DNA from: Mesorhizobium qingshengii
GTDB lineage: Bacteria; Pseudomonadota; Alphaproteobacteria; Rhizobiales; Rhizobiaceae
Assembly: GCF_027563465.1 (NCBI RefSeq)
Contig: NZ_JAPFQA010000002.1
Span: forward strand, 682,001-746,000
Direction: 5' to 3'
DNA length: 64,000 bases
Part shown: one piece after another, positions 38,708 to 48,404 of the stretch
How positions within the stretch are numbered: the first letter of the stretch is position 1
Layout of the letters: each line of letters begins with the position of its first letter
Notes under the pieces: generated by a model
What the model saw: only the letters and a program-made list of their open reading frames with translations
Databases searched by the model: none
What the model was told of the DNA's origin: nothing
Program-made: the position numbers and the translations under genes

Positions 38708-39955
38708 CTTCAAGAGGCGAGGCGTACCGCCGGACAGGCCCGACGCCTGGCGGATGAAGAACTCCTTCAGCCGCGGCATCCGTTCGACCAAACCGAGGCC
38801 GATGTCGCGGACGGTGCGCAGCGGGCCGATGTCGTTGGAAAACAGCCGGTTCAGCACGTCCGTGGTGATGCCCATCTGCACGGTGTCGAAGCGGCGCCAT
38901 TGCTGGTAGCGCTCGAGCACGTCGAGCGCGCCAATGTCCTGGCCGAGCCGGTCGGCCTCGACAATCACCTCGGCAAGCGCGGCGACATCCTTGAAGCCGA
39001 GATTGAGGCCCTGGCCGGCGATCGGGTGGATGCCATGCGCGGCGTCGCCGGCGAGCGCGATGCGCGGCGCGACGAAGGCGCGCGCAAGGGTCAGGCCAAG
39101 CGGCCAGGCGCGTGGCTTGTCGGCAACGCGGATCTCGCCAAGCTTGAGGCCGAAGCGCTGTTCGAGTTCATGCTCGAAGACGAGATCGTCGCCGGCAACC
39201 AGCTTGTCGGCATCCTGCGTGCGCTCGACCCAGACGATCGACGAGCGGTTGGTGCCGTCGTCGTCCGGTTTGAGCGGCAAGGTGGCGAAGGGGCCGGCCG
39301 GCAGGAAGTGCTCTTCGGCGCGGCCGTTGTGCGGACGTTCATGCGCCACCGTGCAGACGATGCCGGACTGGCCGTATTCCCATTTCACCGTCTTGATGCC
39401 GGCCATGTCGCGCAGCTTCGAGTTGACGCCATCGGCGGCAACCAGCAGCCGAGCCTTCAGCGCCGCGCCGTCGGCAAGATGCACTGATATGCCGGCACCG
39501 CTGGTTTCGAAGCCCTGCACGGCGACACCTTCGATGATGTCGATGCCAAGTTCCTCCGCAGCGCGGCGCAAGGCACCGTTCAGCACCTTGTTGGCCACCA
39601 TATGCGCAAACGGCTCGCCCGGCGCCACTTCGCCGTCGAAGGTCAGGAAGACCGGACGGACCGGATCGGAGCTGCGCGAATCGGTGATGATCATCTCGGT
39701 GATCGCCTGGGCCCGCGGCGCGATCTCGGCCCACACGCCGAGCTGGTCGAGCATGCGGCAGGCGGCCGCGGCAATGGCCGAAGCGCGGCCATCCTTCTGC
39801 CAGGTCCCGGCGGGCGCGGCATCGACCAGCGCAATCGCAAGGCTCGGGCGTGCCTGCTTCAGCGACACGGCGGCGGCAAGCCCGACATAGCCGGCGCCGG
39901 CGACCAGGACATCGAGCCCGGACCTTGTGTTCGCATCTTTCCTGGATTGCATCAT
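38693..39955 (-). CDS. UbiH/VisC-family FAD-dependent hydroxylase
   Basis: A 420-residue flavoprotein monooxygenase. It has the FAD dinucleotide loop DVLVAGAGYVGLAAAVSL, the GD motif GDAAHGIHPIAGQGLNLGFKD and the interior LLVAADGVNSKLRD stretch, all typical of ubiquinone-ring hydroxylases (UbiH/UbiF/UbiL group). Which ring position it hydroxylates cannot be decided. AAGGAG is spaced well before ATG 39955, favouring that start over earlier ones. Confidence 0.9.
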   Translation of the reverse strand: MMQSRKDANTRSGLDVLVAGAGYVGLAAAVSLKQARPSLAIALVDAAPAGTWQKDGRASAIAAAACRMLDQLGVWAEIAPRAQAITEMIITDSRSSDPVRPVFLTFDGEVAPGEPFAHMVANKVLNGALRRAAEELGIDIIEGVAVQGFETSGAGISVHLADGAALKARLLVAADGVNSKLRDMAGIKTVKWEYGQSGIVCTVAHERPHNGRAEEHFLPAGPFATLPLKPDDDGTNRSSIVWVERTQDADKLVAGDDLVFEHELEQRFGLKLGEIRVADKPRAWPLGLTLARAFVAPRIALAGDAAHGIHPIAGQGLNLGFKDVAALAEVIVEADRLGQDIGALDVLERYQQWRRFDTVQMGITTDVLNRLFSNDIGPLRTVRDIGLGLVERMPRLKEFFIRQASGLSGGTPRLLKGEAI

Positions 39956-40049
39956 CTTCGCTCCTTGCGCGCCGGTCGGGCATCCGCCCTTGACGGCTCG
40001 TCCTTCCTGTCGGAAACCCGCCATAGCATTCGGTATGAGGTCACGAAAC

Positions 40050-40910
40050 ATGACGGCGGCCATGGACGAGCTTCTCAACATTCTCGACCTCGAGAGGCTG
40101 GAACACAATCTGTATCGTGGTCGCAGCCCCCAGGTGGAGTGGCAGCGCGTATTCGGCGGCCAGACGATCGCCCAGGCCCTGGTTGCGGCGCAGCGGACCG
40201 TCGAGCCCGATCGCTACGTGCATTCGCTGCATGGCTATTTCATGCGGCCAGGCGATATCAAGGTTCCGATCGTCTACGAGGTCGACCGCATCCGCGACGG
40301 CGGCTCGTTCACCACCCGCCGCGTGCTGGCGATCCAGCACGGGCAAGCGATCTTTTCGCTGGAAGCCTCGTTCCAGGTCGACGAGAAGGGGCTCGAGCAT
40401 CAGTTCGCCCTGCCCGACGACGTGCCGCCGCCGGAAGGGCTGCAGACGCAGCGGCAGCTGCTCGAGAAGGCCGAACGTGTCCCGGAGGCGGTGCGCCGCT
40501 TCTGGGCACGGGAACGGCCGCTGGAGCTGCGTCCGGTCAATCTCCAGCACTATGAAAGCCGCGACAAGCTGCCGCCCCGGCAGAATGTCTGGATCCGCCT
40601 TGCCGGGCCGGTTCCCGACGACCGCGCCCTGCAATCGGTGCTGCTCGCCTATCTGTCCGACATGACGCTGCTCGACACGTCGACCTTCGCGCATGGGCGC
40701 GGTCTTTTCGATCCCGATATCCAGGCGGCGAGCCTCGACCACTCGATGTGGTTCCACCGGCCGCATGCGCTCGACGGCTGGCTGCTCTACGCCCAGGACA
40801 GCCCGTCAAGCTCGGGATCGCGCGGCTTCAGCCGCGGCACCCTCTATGCACGCGACGGCACGCTGATCGCCTCAATGGCCCAGGAAGGTTTGATCCGGCT
40901 CAGGCGTTGA
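40050..40910 (+). CDS. tesB: Acyl-CoA thioesterase II
   Basis: A 286-residue double hot-dog enzyme. LYRGRSPQVEWQRVFGGQTIAQAL at the start, VHSLHGYFMRPGDIKVPIVYEVDRIRDGGSF in the first domain, and DHSMWFHRPHALDGWLLY in the second are characteristic of TesB, which hydrolyses medium- and long-chain acyl-CoA. It is divergent from the hydroxylase gene with a 94-base shared upstream region. Confidence 0.94.
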   Translation: MTAAMDELLNILDLERLEHNLYRGRSPQVEWQRVFGGQTIAQALVAAQRTVEPDRYVHSLHGYFMRPGDIKVPIVYEVDRIRDGGSFTTRRVLAIQHGQAIFSLEASFQVDEKGLEHQFALPDDVPPPEGLQTQRQLLEKAERVPEAVRRFWARERPLELRPVNLQHYESRDKLPPRQNVWIRLAGPVPDDRALQSVLLAYLSDMTLLDTSTFAHGRGLFDPDIQAASLDHSMWFHRPHALDGWLLYAQDSPSSSGSRGFSRGTLYARDGTLIASMAQEGLIRLRR

Positions 40911-40935
40911 GCACCCTGACCGCGGCGTCTTGCTG

Positions 40936-40981
40936 GAGCGGATCTTTTCCGAAATCCGGGACCCACTTTTAGGGACCATGC
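40936..40981. repeat. Palindromic repeat, family B (diverged)
   Basis: gagcggatcttttccgaaat ... gggaccatgc resembles the other family B copies, but its arms pair only partly. It lies just downstream of tesB in the 310-base tesB-glnK gap. Confidence 0.65.
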
Positions 40982-41016
40982 CGCCAAAGCCGGCAAAATA
41001 GGCAATTTCGAAAAAT

Positions 41017-41033
41017 TGCATAATTTTTGAGCA
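41017..41033 (+). promoter_or_regulatory. Possible NtrC-binding site
   Basis: TGCATAATTTTTGAGCA has the TGC-N11-GCA spacing of the NtrC consensus (TGCACC-N5-GGTGCA), with weaker inner bases. It lies 88-104 bases upstream of the -24 box of the glnK sigma-54 promoter, a normal enhancer distance. Assignment is by pattern and context. Confidence 0.6.
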
Positions 41034-41120
41034 CATGCCGTGCCGCAGATGCTGGCACCTTCTTTCGCCGATCACCCCAATCCCTTTGTTTACAACAGGT
41101 TAATACACTGCTTCGGCAAC

Positions 41121-41136
41121 TGGCACGGAGCTTGAA
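41121..41136 (+). promoter_or_regulatory. Sigma-54 (RpoN) promoter of glnK-amtB
   Basis: TGGCACGGAGCTTGAA matches TGGCAC-N5-TTGCA/T except for one base of the -12 box (GA instead of GC). It is 85 bases upstream of glnK. glnK-amtB operons in alphaproteobacteria are usually driven by RpoN and NtrC under nitrogen limitation. Confidence 0.8.
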
Positions 41137-41214
41137 TCCTTGAGGGCACTCTCCGGCTCTCCTTGGGATCGGTGAAGTCGTGCAAACGCGGGGGACCGCA
41201 ACAGCAAAGGGTGA

Positions 41215-41559
<345 letters not shown>

Positions 41560-41590
41560 GCGGCGAAAACGTATTCCAATGGAGAGTTCA

Positions 41591-42946
41591 ATGAATATTC
41601 CTTCCACCTTGAAGACAACGGGACGCGCCGCCCTTTTGGGTTCGCTCGCTCTCGCAGCATTGGGCACGGTTGCCGCCTTCGCACAGGAAGCGGCCCCCGC
41701 CGCCGCGGCGGCCGCGCCGGCTGCCGCCCCCACCCCGGTGCTCGATACCGGCAACACCGCCTGGATGCTGACCTCGACGGCCCTCGTGCTGATGATGACC
41801 ATCCCGGGTCTGGCGCTGTTCTACGGCGGCATGGTGCGCAAGAAGAACGTGCTGGCCACCATCATGCAGAGCTTTGCCATCACCTGCCTGGTGACGGTGC
41901 TGTGGTTCATGTTCGGCTACTCGCTGGCCTTCTCCGACGGCGGCGGCATGAACAGCTATCTCGGCGGCACCTCGAAATTCTTCCATCACGGCATCACCAC
42001 TGCCTCGCTGTGGCTGCCGGGCGTCGCGAACATTCCTGAATTCGTCTTCTCGATGTTCCAGATGACTTTCGCCATCATCACCCCGGCGCTGATTGCCGGC
42101 GCCTTCGCCGAACGCTTCAAATTCTCGGCGCTGCTGATCTTCATGGCGCTGTGGCTGCTCGTCGTCTACGTGCCGATCGCGCATTGGGTCTGGGGCGGCG
42201 GCTTCCTCGGCACGGCTGGCGTGCTCGATTTCGCCGGCGGCACGGTCGTCCACATCAACGCGGGTGTCGCCGGTCTCGTCTGCGCACTCGTGCTTGGCAA
42301 ACGCGAAGGCTACGGCACCACCAACATGGCGCCGCACAACCTGGTCTATTCGGTGATCGGCGCTTCGCTGCTGTGGGTCGGCTGGTTCGGCTTCAATGCC
42401 GGTTCGGAGCTCGCGGCCGACGGCCTCGCCGGCGCTGCCATGCTCAACACCCAGGTTGCCACCGCAGCCGCGGCGCTGGCCTGGATGTTCGCCGAATGGA
42501 TCGTCGCCAAGAAGCCCTCCGTGCTCGGTATCATCTCGGGCGCCGTTGCCGGCCTGGTCGCGGTGACCCCGGCTTCCGGCTTCGTCAACCCGACCGGCGC
42601 CTTCATCGTCGGCATCGTCGCCGGCGTCGTCTGCTACCTCTCGGCGGTCAAGGTCAAGCACATGTTCGGCTATGACGACTCGCTCGATGCCTTCGGCGTA
42701 CACGGCGTAGGCGGTGTGATCGGCGCCCTGCTCACCGGCGTGCTGGCCGATCCGGCGATCAACAGCCTGTCGTCGGGTGCTTCGCTCGGCAAGCAGATCT
42801 ACGGCGTCGCGGTCACCATCATCTGGACGGCGATTGCCACCTTCGTGATCCTCTACATCGTCAAGGCGCTGGTCGGCCTGCGTCCGACGACGCAGGAAGA
42901 GGTCGAAGGCCTCGACATCTCCCAGCATGGCGAAGTGGTGCCGTGA
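41591..42946 (+). CDS. amtB: Ammonium transporter
   Basis: A 451-residue membrane channel with a cleavable signal peptide (MNIPSTLKTTGRAALLGSLA to AFA), an Ala/Pro stretch, and eleven predicted helices. Family signatures are LALFYGGMVRKKNVLATIMQ, LDFAGGTVVHINAGVAGL (pore His) and GVHGVGGVIGALLTGVLA (twin pore His). It conducts ammonium and is blocked by GlnK. It lies 31 bases after glnK with GGAGAG before the ATG. Confidence 0.95.
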   Translation: MNIPSTLKTTGRAALLGSLALAALGTVAAFAQEAAPAAAAAAPAAAPTPVLDTGNTAWMLTSTALVLMMTIPGLALFYGGMVRKKNVLATIMQSFAITCLVTVLWFMFGYSLAFSDGGGMNSYLGGTSKFFHHGITTASLWLPGVANIPEFVFSMFQMTFAIITPALIAGAFAERFKFSALLIFMALWLLVVYVPIAHWVWGGGFLGTAGVLDFAGGTVVHINAGVAGLVCALVLGKREGYGTTNMAPHNLVYSVIGASLLWVGWFGFNAGSELAADGLAGAAMLNTQVATAAAALAWMFAEWIVAKKPSVLGIISGAVAGLVAVTPASGFVNPTGAFIVGIVAGVVCYLSAVKVKHMFGYDDSLDAFGVHGVGGVIGALLTGVLADPAINSLSSGASLGKQIYGVAVTIIWTAIATFVILYIVKALVGLRPTTQEEVEGLDISQHGEVVP

Positions 42947-43007
42947 GGCCAGCTTAGCCAACGGGGCCGGCGGAACCCTCCTCCCGCCGGCCCTGTCCGA
43001 CTTCAAA

Positions 43008-43049
43008 CAATTCCGAACGGAAAGCCGCTGCACACTTTCCCGGAATTGC
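43008..43049. repeat. Palindromic repeat, family A (short form)
   Basis: A 42-base copy (caattccgaacgg ... cccggaattgc) lies between the amtB stop and a strong terminator, within the transcribed 3' region. Confidence 0.82.
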
Positions 43050-43090
43050 CTCAAGAGATCCCGTCGTGACGCTCCCGAAAGGAGTTCACG

Positions 43091-43128
43091 CATTGAGGCC
43101 CGGATCGCATCCGGGCCTCTTTTTTTTG
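43091..43128 (+). terminator. Rho-independent terminator of glnK-amtB
   Basis: A 10-base stem, gaggcccgga / tccgggcctc, loop tcgca, followed by eight T, at 43095-43127. An additional GC-rich hairpin at 42964-42993 (gggccggcgg / ccgccggccc) lacks a T-run. Confidence 0.9.
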
Positions 43129-43274
43129 GAAAAACGTTCCGGCCATGCCGTGGTTCGTGCAATCACGTTCGCGTGAAGAAGATTTCGGAAGAAACATCGA
43201 CCGCCCTTGCCCCGTACCTTGAGGACGATCGTCGTTCCGACGCTCGTGCAAAACGACAGGGAAGGAACCATCTC

Positions 43275-43550
43275 ATGAAACTCAAGAACATCTTCCTCGG
43301 CGCACTCGCTCTTTCCATGGTCAGCGGCGTTGCGTTGGCAGGCGCCCTCGACGAACCTGACAACATGGCGCCGTTCTTCACCGATACCGGCATGAAGACC
43401 ATGAAGTCCGAGGCGGATTTCAAGGCGGCCTGGGCTTCGACGGCCAAGGACAAGCAGGACTCGATGATGAAGGAATGCCAGGACGCGGCGATGAGCAAGC
43501 CTCACGCCGAATTCTGCGCCAGCCTGATGGCGTACGCCGGTCACAAGTGA
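43275..43550 (+). CDS. Small secreted protein
   Basis: A 91-residue protein with a signal peptide (MKLKNIFLGALALSMVSG to LAG, cut near residue 22). The mature 70 residues are Met- and Lys-rich with two cysteines (KECQDA, AEFCAS) and helical character. No family is recognised. It is bracketed by two good terminators, so it is a single-gene unit; GGAAGGAACC precedes the ATG. Confidence 0.78.
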   Translation: MKLKNIFLGALALSMVSGVALAGALDEPDNMAPFFTDTGMKTMKSEADFKAAWASTAKDKQDSMMKECQDAAMSKPHAEFCASLMAYAGHK

Positions 43551-43608
43551 TTGCGTGATTGCGCAAGATCGGGTCCGGACGGGCCTGATCGTTTCGCCGT
43601 TGCCATGA

Positions 43609-43641
43609 AAAGATGGCGGGCTTCGCGGCCCGCCATCTTTC
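43609..43641 (+). terminator. Rho-independent terminator of the 43275 gene
   Basis: A 13-base stem, aaagatggcgggc / gcccgccatcttt, with a 6-base loop, ends in the T stretch that is part of the right arm. Confidence 0.88.
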
Positions 43642-43769
43642 TCTCTGCAAGCAGGCGCCGGCAAAAGCCATGGTTAATGCGCCCTTAACCTTCCCACCGA
43701 TAGTCTGACATCCGAATCTGCCGGAGTGCGCCATGCACCCGCGCGAGGCAATGACAGACGGGGAAGAGC

Positions 43770-46424
43770 ATGCGTTCAGGGGCTTCAGCACCGCTCGCGC
43801 TGACCGATACGGGGCACGGCATGCAGGCGTTCGCGCGGCGTCAGGTCGGCCGGCTGGTCGGCGCGGGTCTGTTCGCGCTGGTCGCCTTCGGCGTCGCCAG
43901 CCTTGCCACCTGGAACGTCGCTGACCCGAGTTTCTCGCACGCGACAAACAACACCGTCACCAACGCCATGGGCTATGCCGGCGCGGTGTTCTCCGACCTT
44001 GCCATGCAGTTCTTCGGCCTCGCCGCCGTCGCGGCGCTGGTGCCGGCTGTCATCTGGGGGTTCCTGCTGTTTTCGGCGCGCGGCGTCGACAGGCTGCCCA
44101 GGCGCGGCTTGTCCTGGTTCGGCTTTGCCCTGCTGGCCGCTGCCATGGCCGGCTGCGTGGTGCCGCCAAAGACCTGGCCGCTGCCGACCGGCCTCGGCGG
44201 CGTGTTCGGCGACATGGTGCTGAAGATACCGGGTGTTGTCATCGGCGGCTATCCGACCGGTCTTGTCGCCAGCATCATCGCCATCTTGCTGGCGGCACCG
44301 GCGTTGTGGCTCTTCGCCCATGGTTCGGCGCTGATCGGACGCAAGAACGGCTTCGCCGTCATGGAGGACGAGCCGGCCGCGGATCCGCGCGAGGACGACC
44401 TTTTGTTCGACAATGACGAGGACGAGGGCGACGAAGGCATTCTGGCGCTTGGCGCCATCACCCACTGGTGGCTGTCACTGCGCGCCTGGATGCACCGCCG
44501 CGCCGTGCGCCGCAGGCAGGAGCGGGACGAATACGAGCCGGAGATGGAGCAGCGCTCCACGGCCTGGCGGCGCGCCGCCGAACGGGTCGAATCGGCCGAG
44601 TTCGCCGAATCGCGGATGAGCCAGGACGGCCGCGCCCGCGTCGAGCCTGAATTCTTCGCCGCCATGGTCAATGACCGCAGCGCCTCGCTCGACCCCGATG
44701 ATGCCGACGTGTTCGAAGCCGATGACGACATGGATTTCGAGCCCGCCAGCCAGCGGCGCGCGGCGCCGACCGCCAGGGTGCAGCAATTCCGCTCCGATGC
44801 CGCCACCCGTGTCGAGGCGCCGGCGCCGCGTCCGGCTCCTGGCGCCCGCGTCCAGCGCGAGGCGCAGACATCGCTGATCGGCTCGGAAAAGTTCGAAATG
44901 CCGTCGCTGCATTTCCTGTCCGAGCCAAAGAACGTGGTGCGCGATGCCAGCCTGTCCAAGGACGCGCTGGAGCAGAACGCGCGCCTGCTCGAGGGCGTGC
45001 TGGAGGATTTCGGCGTCAAGGGCGAGATCATCGCCGTCCGCCCCGGTCCGGTGGTCACCCTCTACGAGCTCGAACCGGCGCCCGGTATCAAATCGTCGCG
45101 CGTCATCGGCCTGTCCGACGATATCGCCCGCTCGATGAGCGCGATCGCCTGCCGCGTCGCCGTGGTGCCCGGCCGCAACGCCATCGGCATCGAGCTGCCC
45201 AACGCCAAGCGCGAAACCGTCTATCTCCGGGAAATCCTGGCCAGCCGTGACTTCGAGACGACCAAGGCCAAGCTGGCGCTGGCGCTGGGCAAGACCATCA
45301 ATGGCGAGGCGGTCATCGTCGACATCGCCAAGATGCCGCACGTGCTGGTCGCCGGCACCACCGGCTCGGGCAAATCGGTCGCCATCAACACCATGATCCT
45401 GTCGCTGCTCTACCGGCTGACGCCGCAGGATTGCCGGCTGATCATGATCGATCCGAAAATGCTGGAACTCTCGGTCTATGACGGCATCCCGCACCTGTTG
45501 ACGCCGGTGGTCACCGACCCGAAGAAGGCGGTGGTGGCGCTGAAATGGACCGTGCGCGAGATGGAGGACCGCTACCGCAAGATGTCGAAGGTCGGCGTGC
45601 GCAACATCGACGGCTTCAATGCCCGTGTCAGCCAGGCGGACAAGAAGGGCGAAAAGATCTCGCGCACCGTGCAGACCGGCTTCGATCGCCAGACCGGCGA
45701 GGCGATCTACGAGACCGAGAATCTCGATCTCGAGCCGATGCCCTATATCGTCGTCATCATCGACGAAATGGCCGACCTGATGATGGTCGCCGGCAAGGAC
45801 ATCGAAGGTGCCGTGCAGCGCCTGGCGCAGATGGCGCGTGCCGCCGGCATCCATGTCATCATGGCCACGCAGCGCCCGTCGGTCGACGTCATCACCGGCA
45901 CGATCAAGGCCAATTTCCCGACCCGCATCTCCTTCCAGGTGACGTCGAAGATCGACAGCCGCACCATCCTGGGCGAGCAGGGCGCCGAGCAGCTGCTCGG
46001 CATGGGCGACATGCTCTACATGGCCGGCGGTGGACGCATCCAGCGCGTCCACGGCCCGTTTGTCGCCGACGAAGAGGTCGAAAGGATCGTCGCGCATCTG
46101 AAACTGCAGGGCGTGCCTGAATATCTGGACGCCATCACCGAGGACGACGGCGAGGACGACGACGAGCCGTCCGGCAAGGGCGGCTCCGGAAGTGGCGGCG
46201 GCAACAGCAATTTCGAGGATTCCGACGATCCATACGATCAGGCGGTTTCCGTGGTGCTGCGCGACGGCAAGGCTTCCACCAGCTATATCCAGCGCCGGCT
46301 GGGCATCGGCTACAACCGCGCCGCCTCGATCATCGAGAAGATGGAGAAGGAAGGTATCGTCGGCCCGGCCAACCACGCCGGCAAGCGCGAGATCCTGGTG
46401 CCGACCGAAGACGACAAGTTCTGA
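43770..46424 (+). CDS. ftsK: DNA translocase FtsK
   Basis: An 884-residue septal DNA pump. There are four or five N-terminal membrane helices (to about residue 185), a charged linker (about 190-380), and a RecA-like motor with Walker [16 protein letters not shown] and Walker [16 protein letters not shown], then the [16 protein letters not shown] segment. A C-terminal winged helix ([21 protein letters not shown]) reads KOPS sequences and activates XerCD. GGGAAGAGC precedes the ATG. Confidence 0.96.
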   Translation: MRSGASAPLALTDTGHGMQAFARRQVGRLVGAGLFALVAFGVASLATWNVADPSFSHATNNTVTNAMGYAGAVFSDLAMQFFGLAAVAALVPAVIWGFLLFSARGVDRLPRRGLSWFGFALLAAAMAGCVVPPKTWPLPTGLGGVFGDMVLKIPGVVIGGYPTGLVASIIAILLAAPALWLFAHGSALIGRKNGFAVMEDEPAADPREDDLLFDNDEDEGDEGILALGAITHWWLSLRAWMHRRAVRRRQERDEYEPEMEQRSTAWRRAAERVESAEFAESRMSQDGRARVEPEFFAAMVNDRSASLDPDDADVFEADDDMDFEPASQRRAAPTARVQQFRSDAATRVEAPAPRPAPGARVQREAQTSLIGSEKFEMPSLHFLSEPKNVVRDASLSKDALEQNARLLEGVLEDFGVKGEIIAVRPGPVVTLYELEPAPGIKSSRVIGLSDDIARSMSAIACRVAVVPGRNAIGIELPNAKRETVYLREILASRDFETTKAKLALALGKTINGEAVIVDIAKMPHVLVAGTTGSGKSVAINTMILSLLYRLTPQDCRLIMIDPKMLELSVYDGIPHLLTPVVTDPKKAVVALKWTVREMEDRYRKMSKVGVRNIDGFNARVSQADKKGEKISRTVQTGFDRQTGEAIYETENLDLEPMPYIVVIIDEMADLMMVAGKDIEGAVQRLAQMARAAGIHVIMATQRPSVDVITGTIKANFPTRISFQVTSKIDSRTILGEQGAEQLLGMGDMLYMAGGGRIQRVHGPFVADEEVERIVAHLKLQGVPEYLDAITEDDGEDDDEPSGKGGSGSGGGNSNFEDSDDPYDQAVSVVLRDGKASTSYIQRRLGIGYNRAASIIEKMEKEGIVGPANHAGKREILVPTEDDKF

Positions 46425-46561
46425 CCAGGAGTCCTGGCCTTCGACATCGTCCTGTCCGGCAACCTTGAACCTTTCAGCGCGTTGAAGCGATCGAGGGGCG
46501 CCCGCCCCGCCAAACTTCAGCCCAACTGGGGGTCCAAGGACCAGAACAACTCAGGAATCAG

Positions 46562-47257
46562 ATGAGAGTGACCGACATGAAAAATGCTCCTTCAGTGCTC
46601 AGCGATCTTGCTCCCAGCCGACGCCAGCTGCTTGGCCTCGGCCTGGCGTTCGCAGGAGCCGCGGCCTTCAACGTGATGCCCGGGTTCCAGTTGCTGGCCT
46701 CGGCGCAGGCGGCCGTGCCACCGGCCGCGCAGAAGATCGCCGACCATTTTTCCTCGGTCAAATCGATGAGCGGCGAATTCGTGCAGTTCGGCCCCAAGGG
46801 CGAGCAGACCGGCGGCAAGTTTTTCCTGGAGCGGCCGGGCAAGATCCGCTTCAACTATGACGGTGCCTCGAATTTCAAGGTGATTTCAGACGGCAAGTCG
46901 GTGGTCATCCTGAACAAGAAGCTCAACACGTCCGATCTCTATCCGCTGTCGAAGACGCCGCTGAAGCTGCTGCTCGACAACAGAATCGACCTCTCCGGCG
47001 ACCGCGTCAAAAGCGTCAAGGAGGAAGACGACCTCACCACGATCCAGCTCGCTGACAAGTCGGTGTTCGGCAATGCCAGGATCACCATGATGTTCGATCC
47101 GAAAACCTATGATTTGCGGCAATGGACGATCACCGACGCGCAAGGCAAGGACACCACGGTGATGATCTTCAACACCAAGGAAGGCGTCAGCTTCGCACCT
47201 GATACCTTTGCCATCGACTACACCGCCAACCGCGAGCTGAACACCAAGACGCGGTAG
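46562..47257 (+). CDS. lolA: LolA-family outer-membrane lipoprotein carrier
   Basis: A 231-residue protein with a long N-terminal leader (cut near residue 50, ASAQA) containing a twin-arginine-like stretch PSRRQLLGLGLAFAGAAAF. The mature domain carries KSMSGEFVQFGPKGEQTGGKF, RPGKIRFNYDG and a C-terminal NTKEGVSFAPDTFAIDY, as in LolA beta-barrels that ferry lipoproteins across the periplasm. The Tat-like leader is unusual and its export route is uncertain. A second ATG is five codons later. Confidence 0.87.
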   Translation: MRVTDMKNAPSVLSDLAPSRRQLLGLGLAFAGAAAFNVMPGFQLLASAQAAVPPAAQKIADHFSSVKSMSGEFVQFGPKGEQTGGKFFLERPGKIRFNYDGASNFKVISDGKSVVILNKKLNTSDLYPLSKTPLKLLLDNRIDLSGDRVKSVKEEDDLTTIQLADKSVFGNARITMMFDPKTYDLRQWTITDAQGKDTTVMIFNTKEGVSFAPDTFAIDYTANRELNTKTR

Positions 47258-47403
47258 ATTCAGGTGATGCCGGTCTGCAAATGACGGTTTCCTGCGCTTC
47301 CGGTGCTCGCGTACTTCAAGTACGCTCCGCTCCGGTTCTCGGAAACCACCTTGTTTGGTCGCTTCGCGCCCGTCTTCGACTCCGACTCGGCCTGACCTGA
47401 ATC
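47257..47403. repeat. Family F repeat with inverted ends (copy 1, 147 bases)
   Basis: It begins gattcaggtgatgccgg and ends gcctgacctgaatc, so the ends are imperfect inverted repeats. A shorter relative (118 bases) lies at 56823-56940 and shares tacgctccgctccggttctc and the ends. It begins on the last base of the lolA stop codon. Confidence 0.82.
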
Positions 47404-47502
47404 CCAGCTGCCGCTGGTGCGAGAGGAAGCAGCACGCGCATGCTGGCTTGTCTTTGCGGCGCGCGGCTGGCAGTAGTTCGGGACCTCTTTCCGGACCGCC
47501 GA

Positions 47503-48309
47503 ATGCCCTTTTCGATTGCCACCTGGAACATCAACTCCGTGCGCCTGCGCATGCCGATCGTCGAACGCCTGCTTGTCGAGCATGCACCCGACGTGCTTTG
47601 CCTGCAGGAAACCAAGGTTCCCGACGAGCTGTTTCCCGAGAAGGCGTTCCGCAAGCTCGGCTACGAGCACATCGCCTTCCATGGCCAGAAGGGCTATCAC
47701 GGCGTCGCGACGGTGGCGCGGCGGCCGATCGAGGTGGTCGAAAAGCGACGCTTCTGCGAGATCGAGGACAGCCGGCATTTGTCGGTGACAGTGCGGGCCG
47801 GCGGCAAGGCGATCCTGCTGCACAATTTCTATGTTCCGGCGGGTGGCGACGAACCGGATCCCGTCATCAACAGGAAGTTCAAGCACAAGCTCGATTTCGT
47901 CGCCGAGATGAATGCCATCCGGGCCGAGCATGACGAGGTGTCGGGCTCGGTGCTGGTCGGCGACCTCAACATCGCGCCGCTCGAGCACGACGTCTGGTCG
48001 CACAAGCAGCTGCTCAACGTGGTCAGCCACACGCCGGTCGAGACGGAGAGTTTCGAGGCGATGCGGCTGGCCGGCGACTGGGTCGACCTGATGCGGCTCA
48101 ACGTGCCGCATGAACAGAAGCTCTACACTTGGTGGAGCTATCGCGCACAGGACTGGGAGGCGTCGAACCGCGGCCGGCGGCTCGACCATGTCTGGTCGTC
48201 ACCGAATCTGGTGCCCGATTTCGCCGGCTACGAGATCCTGCGCCCGGCGCGCGGCTGGGAGCGGCCGTCGGACCATGTGCCGGTGATCGCGCGGTTTGAT
48301 CTTGAATAA
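47503..48309 (+). CDS. xthA: Exodeoxyribonuclease III
   Basis: A 268-residue AP endonuclease/exonuclease. It has ATWNINSVRLRM at the N-terminus, the metal Glu in LCLQETKVPDELFP, VGDLNIAPLEHDVW, the RRLDHVWSS catalytic Asp/Asn region, and the closing PSDHVPVIARFDL with the catalytic His. It repairs abasic sites. The ATG at 47503 starts the conserved domain; an earlier one would add unconserved sequence. Confidence 0.94.
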   Translation: MPFSIATWNINSVRLRMPIVERLLVEHAPDVLCLQETKVPDELFPEKAFRKLGYEHIAFHGQKGYHGVATVARRPIEVVEKRRFCEIEDSRHLSVTVRAGGKAILLHNFYVPAGGDEPDPVINRKFKHKLDFVAEMNAIRAEHDEVSGSVLVGDLNIAPLEHDVWSHKQLLNVVSHTPVETESFEAMRLAGDWVDLMRLNVPHEQKLYTWWSYRAQDWEASNRGRRLDHVWSSPNLVPDFAGYEILRPARGWERPSDHVPVIARFDLE

Positions 48310-48404
48310 GATCGGCCGTCAGGGGGTCGACGATTGAAGCCGCTGTACAGCCCCGCCGGCATCTTCCGCACCGCTGCGACGCTCGGATGCTTCGCCGCAG
48401 TGGC

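Noticed and set aside
42964..42993. GC-rich hairpin as terminator of amtB
   Set aside because: No T-run; the better candidate is the hairpin with eight T at 43095-43127.
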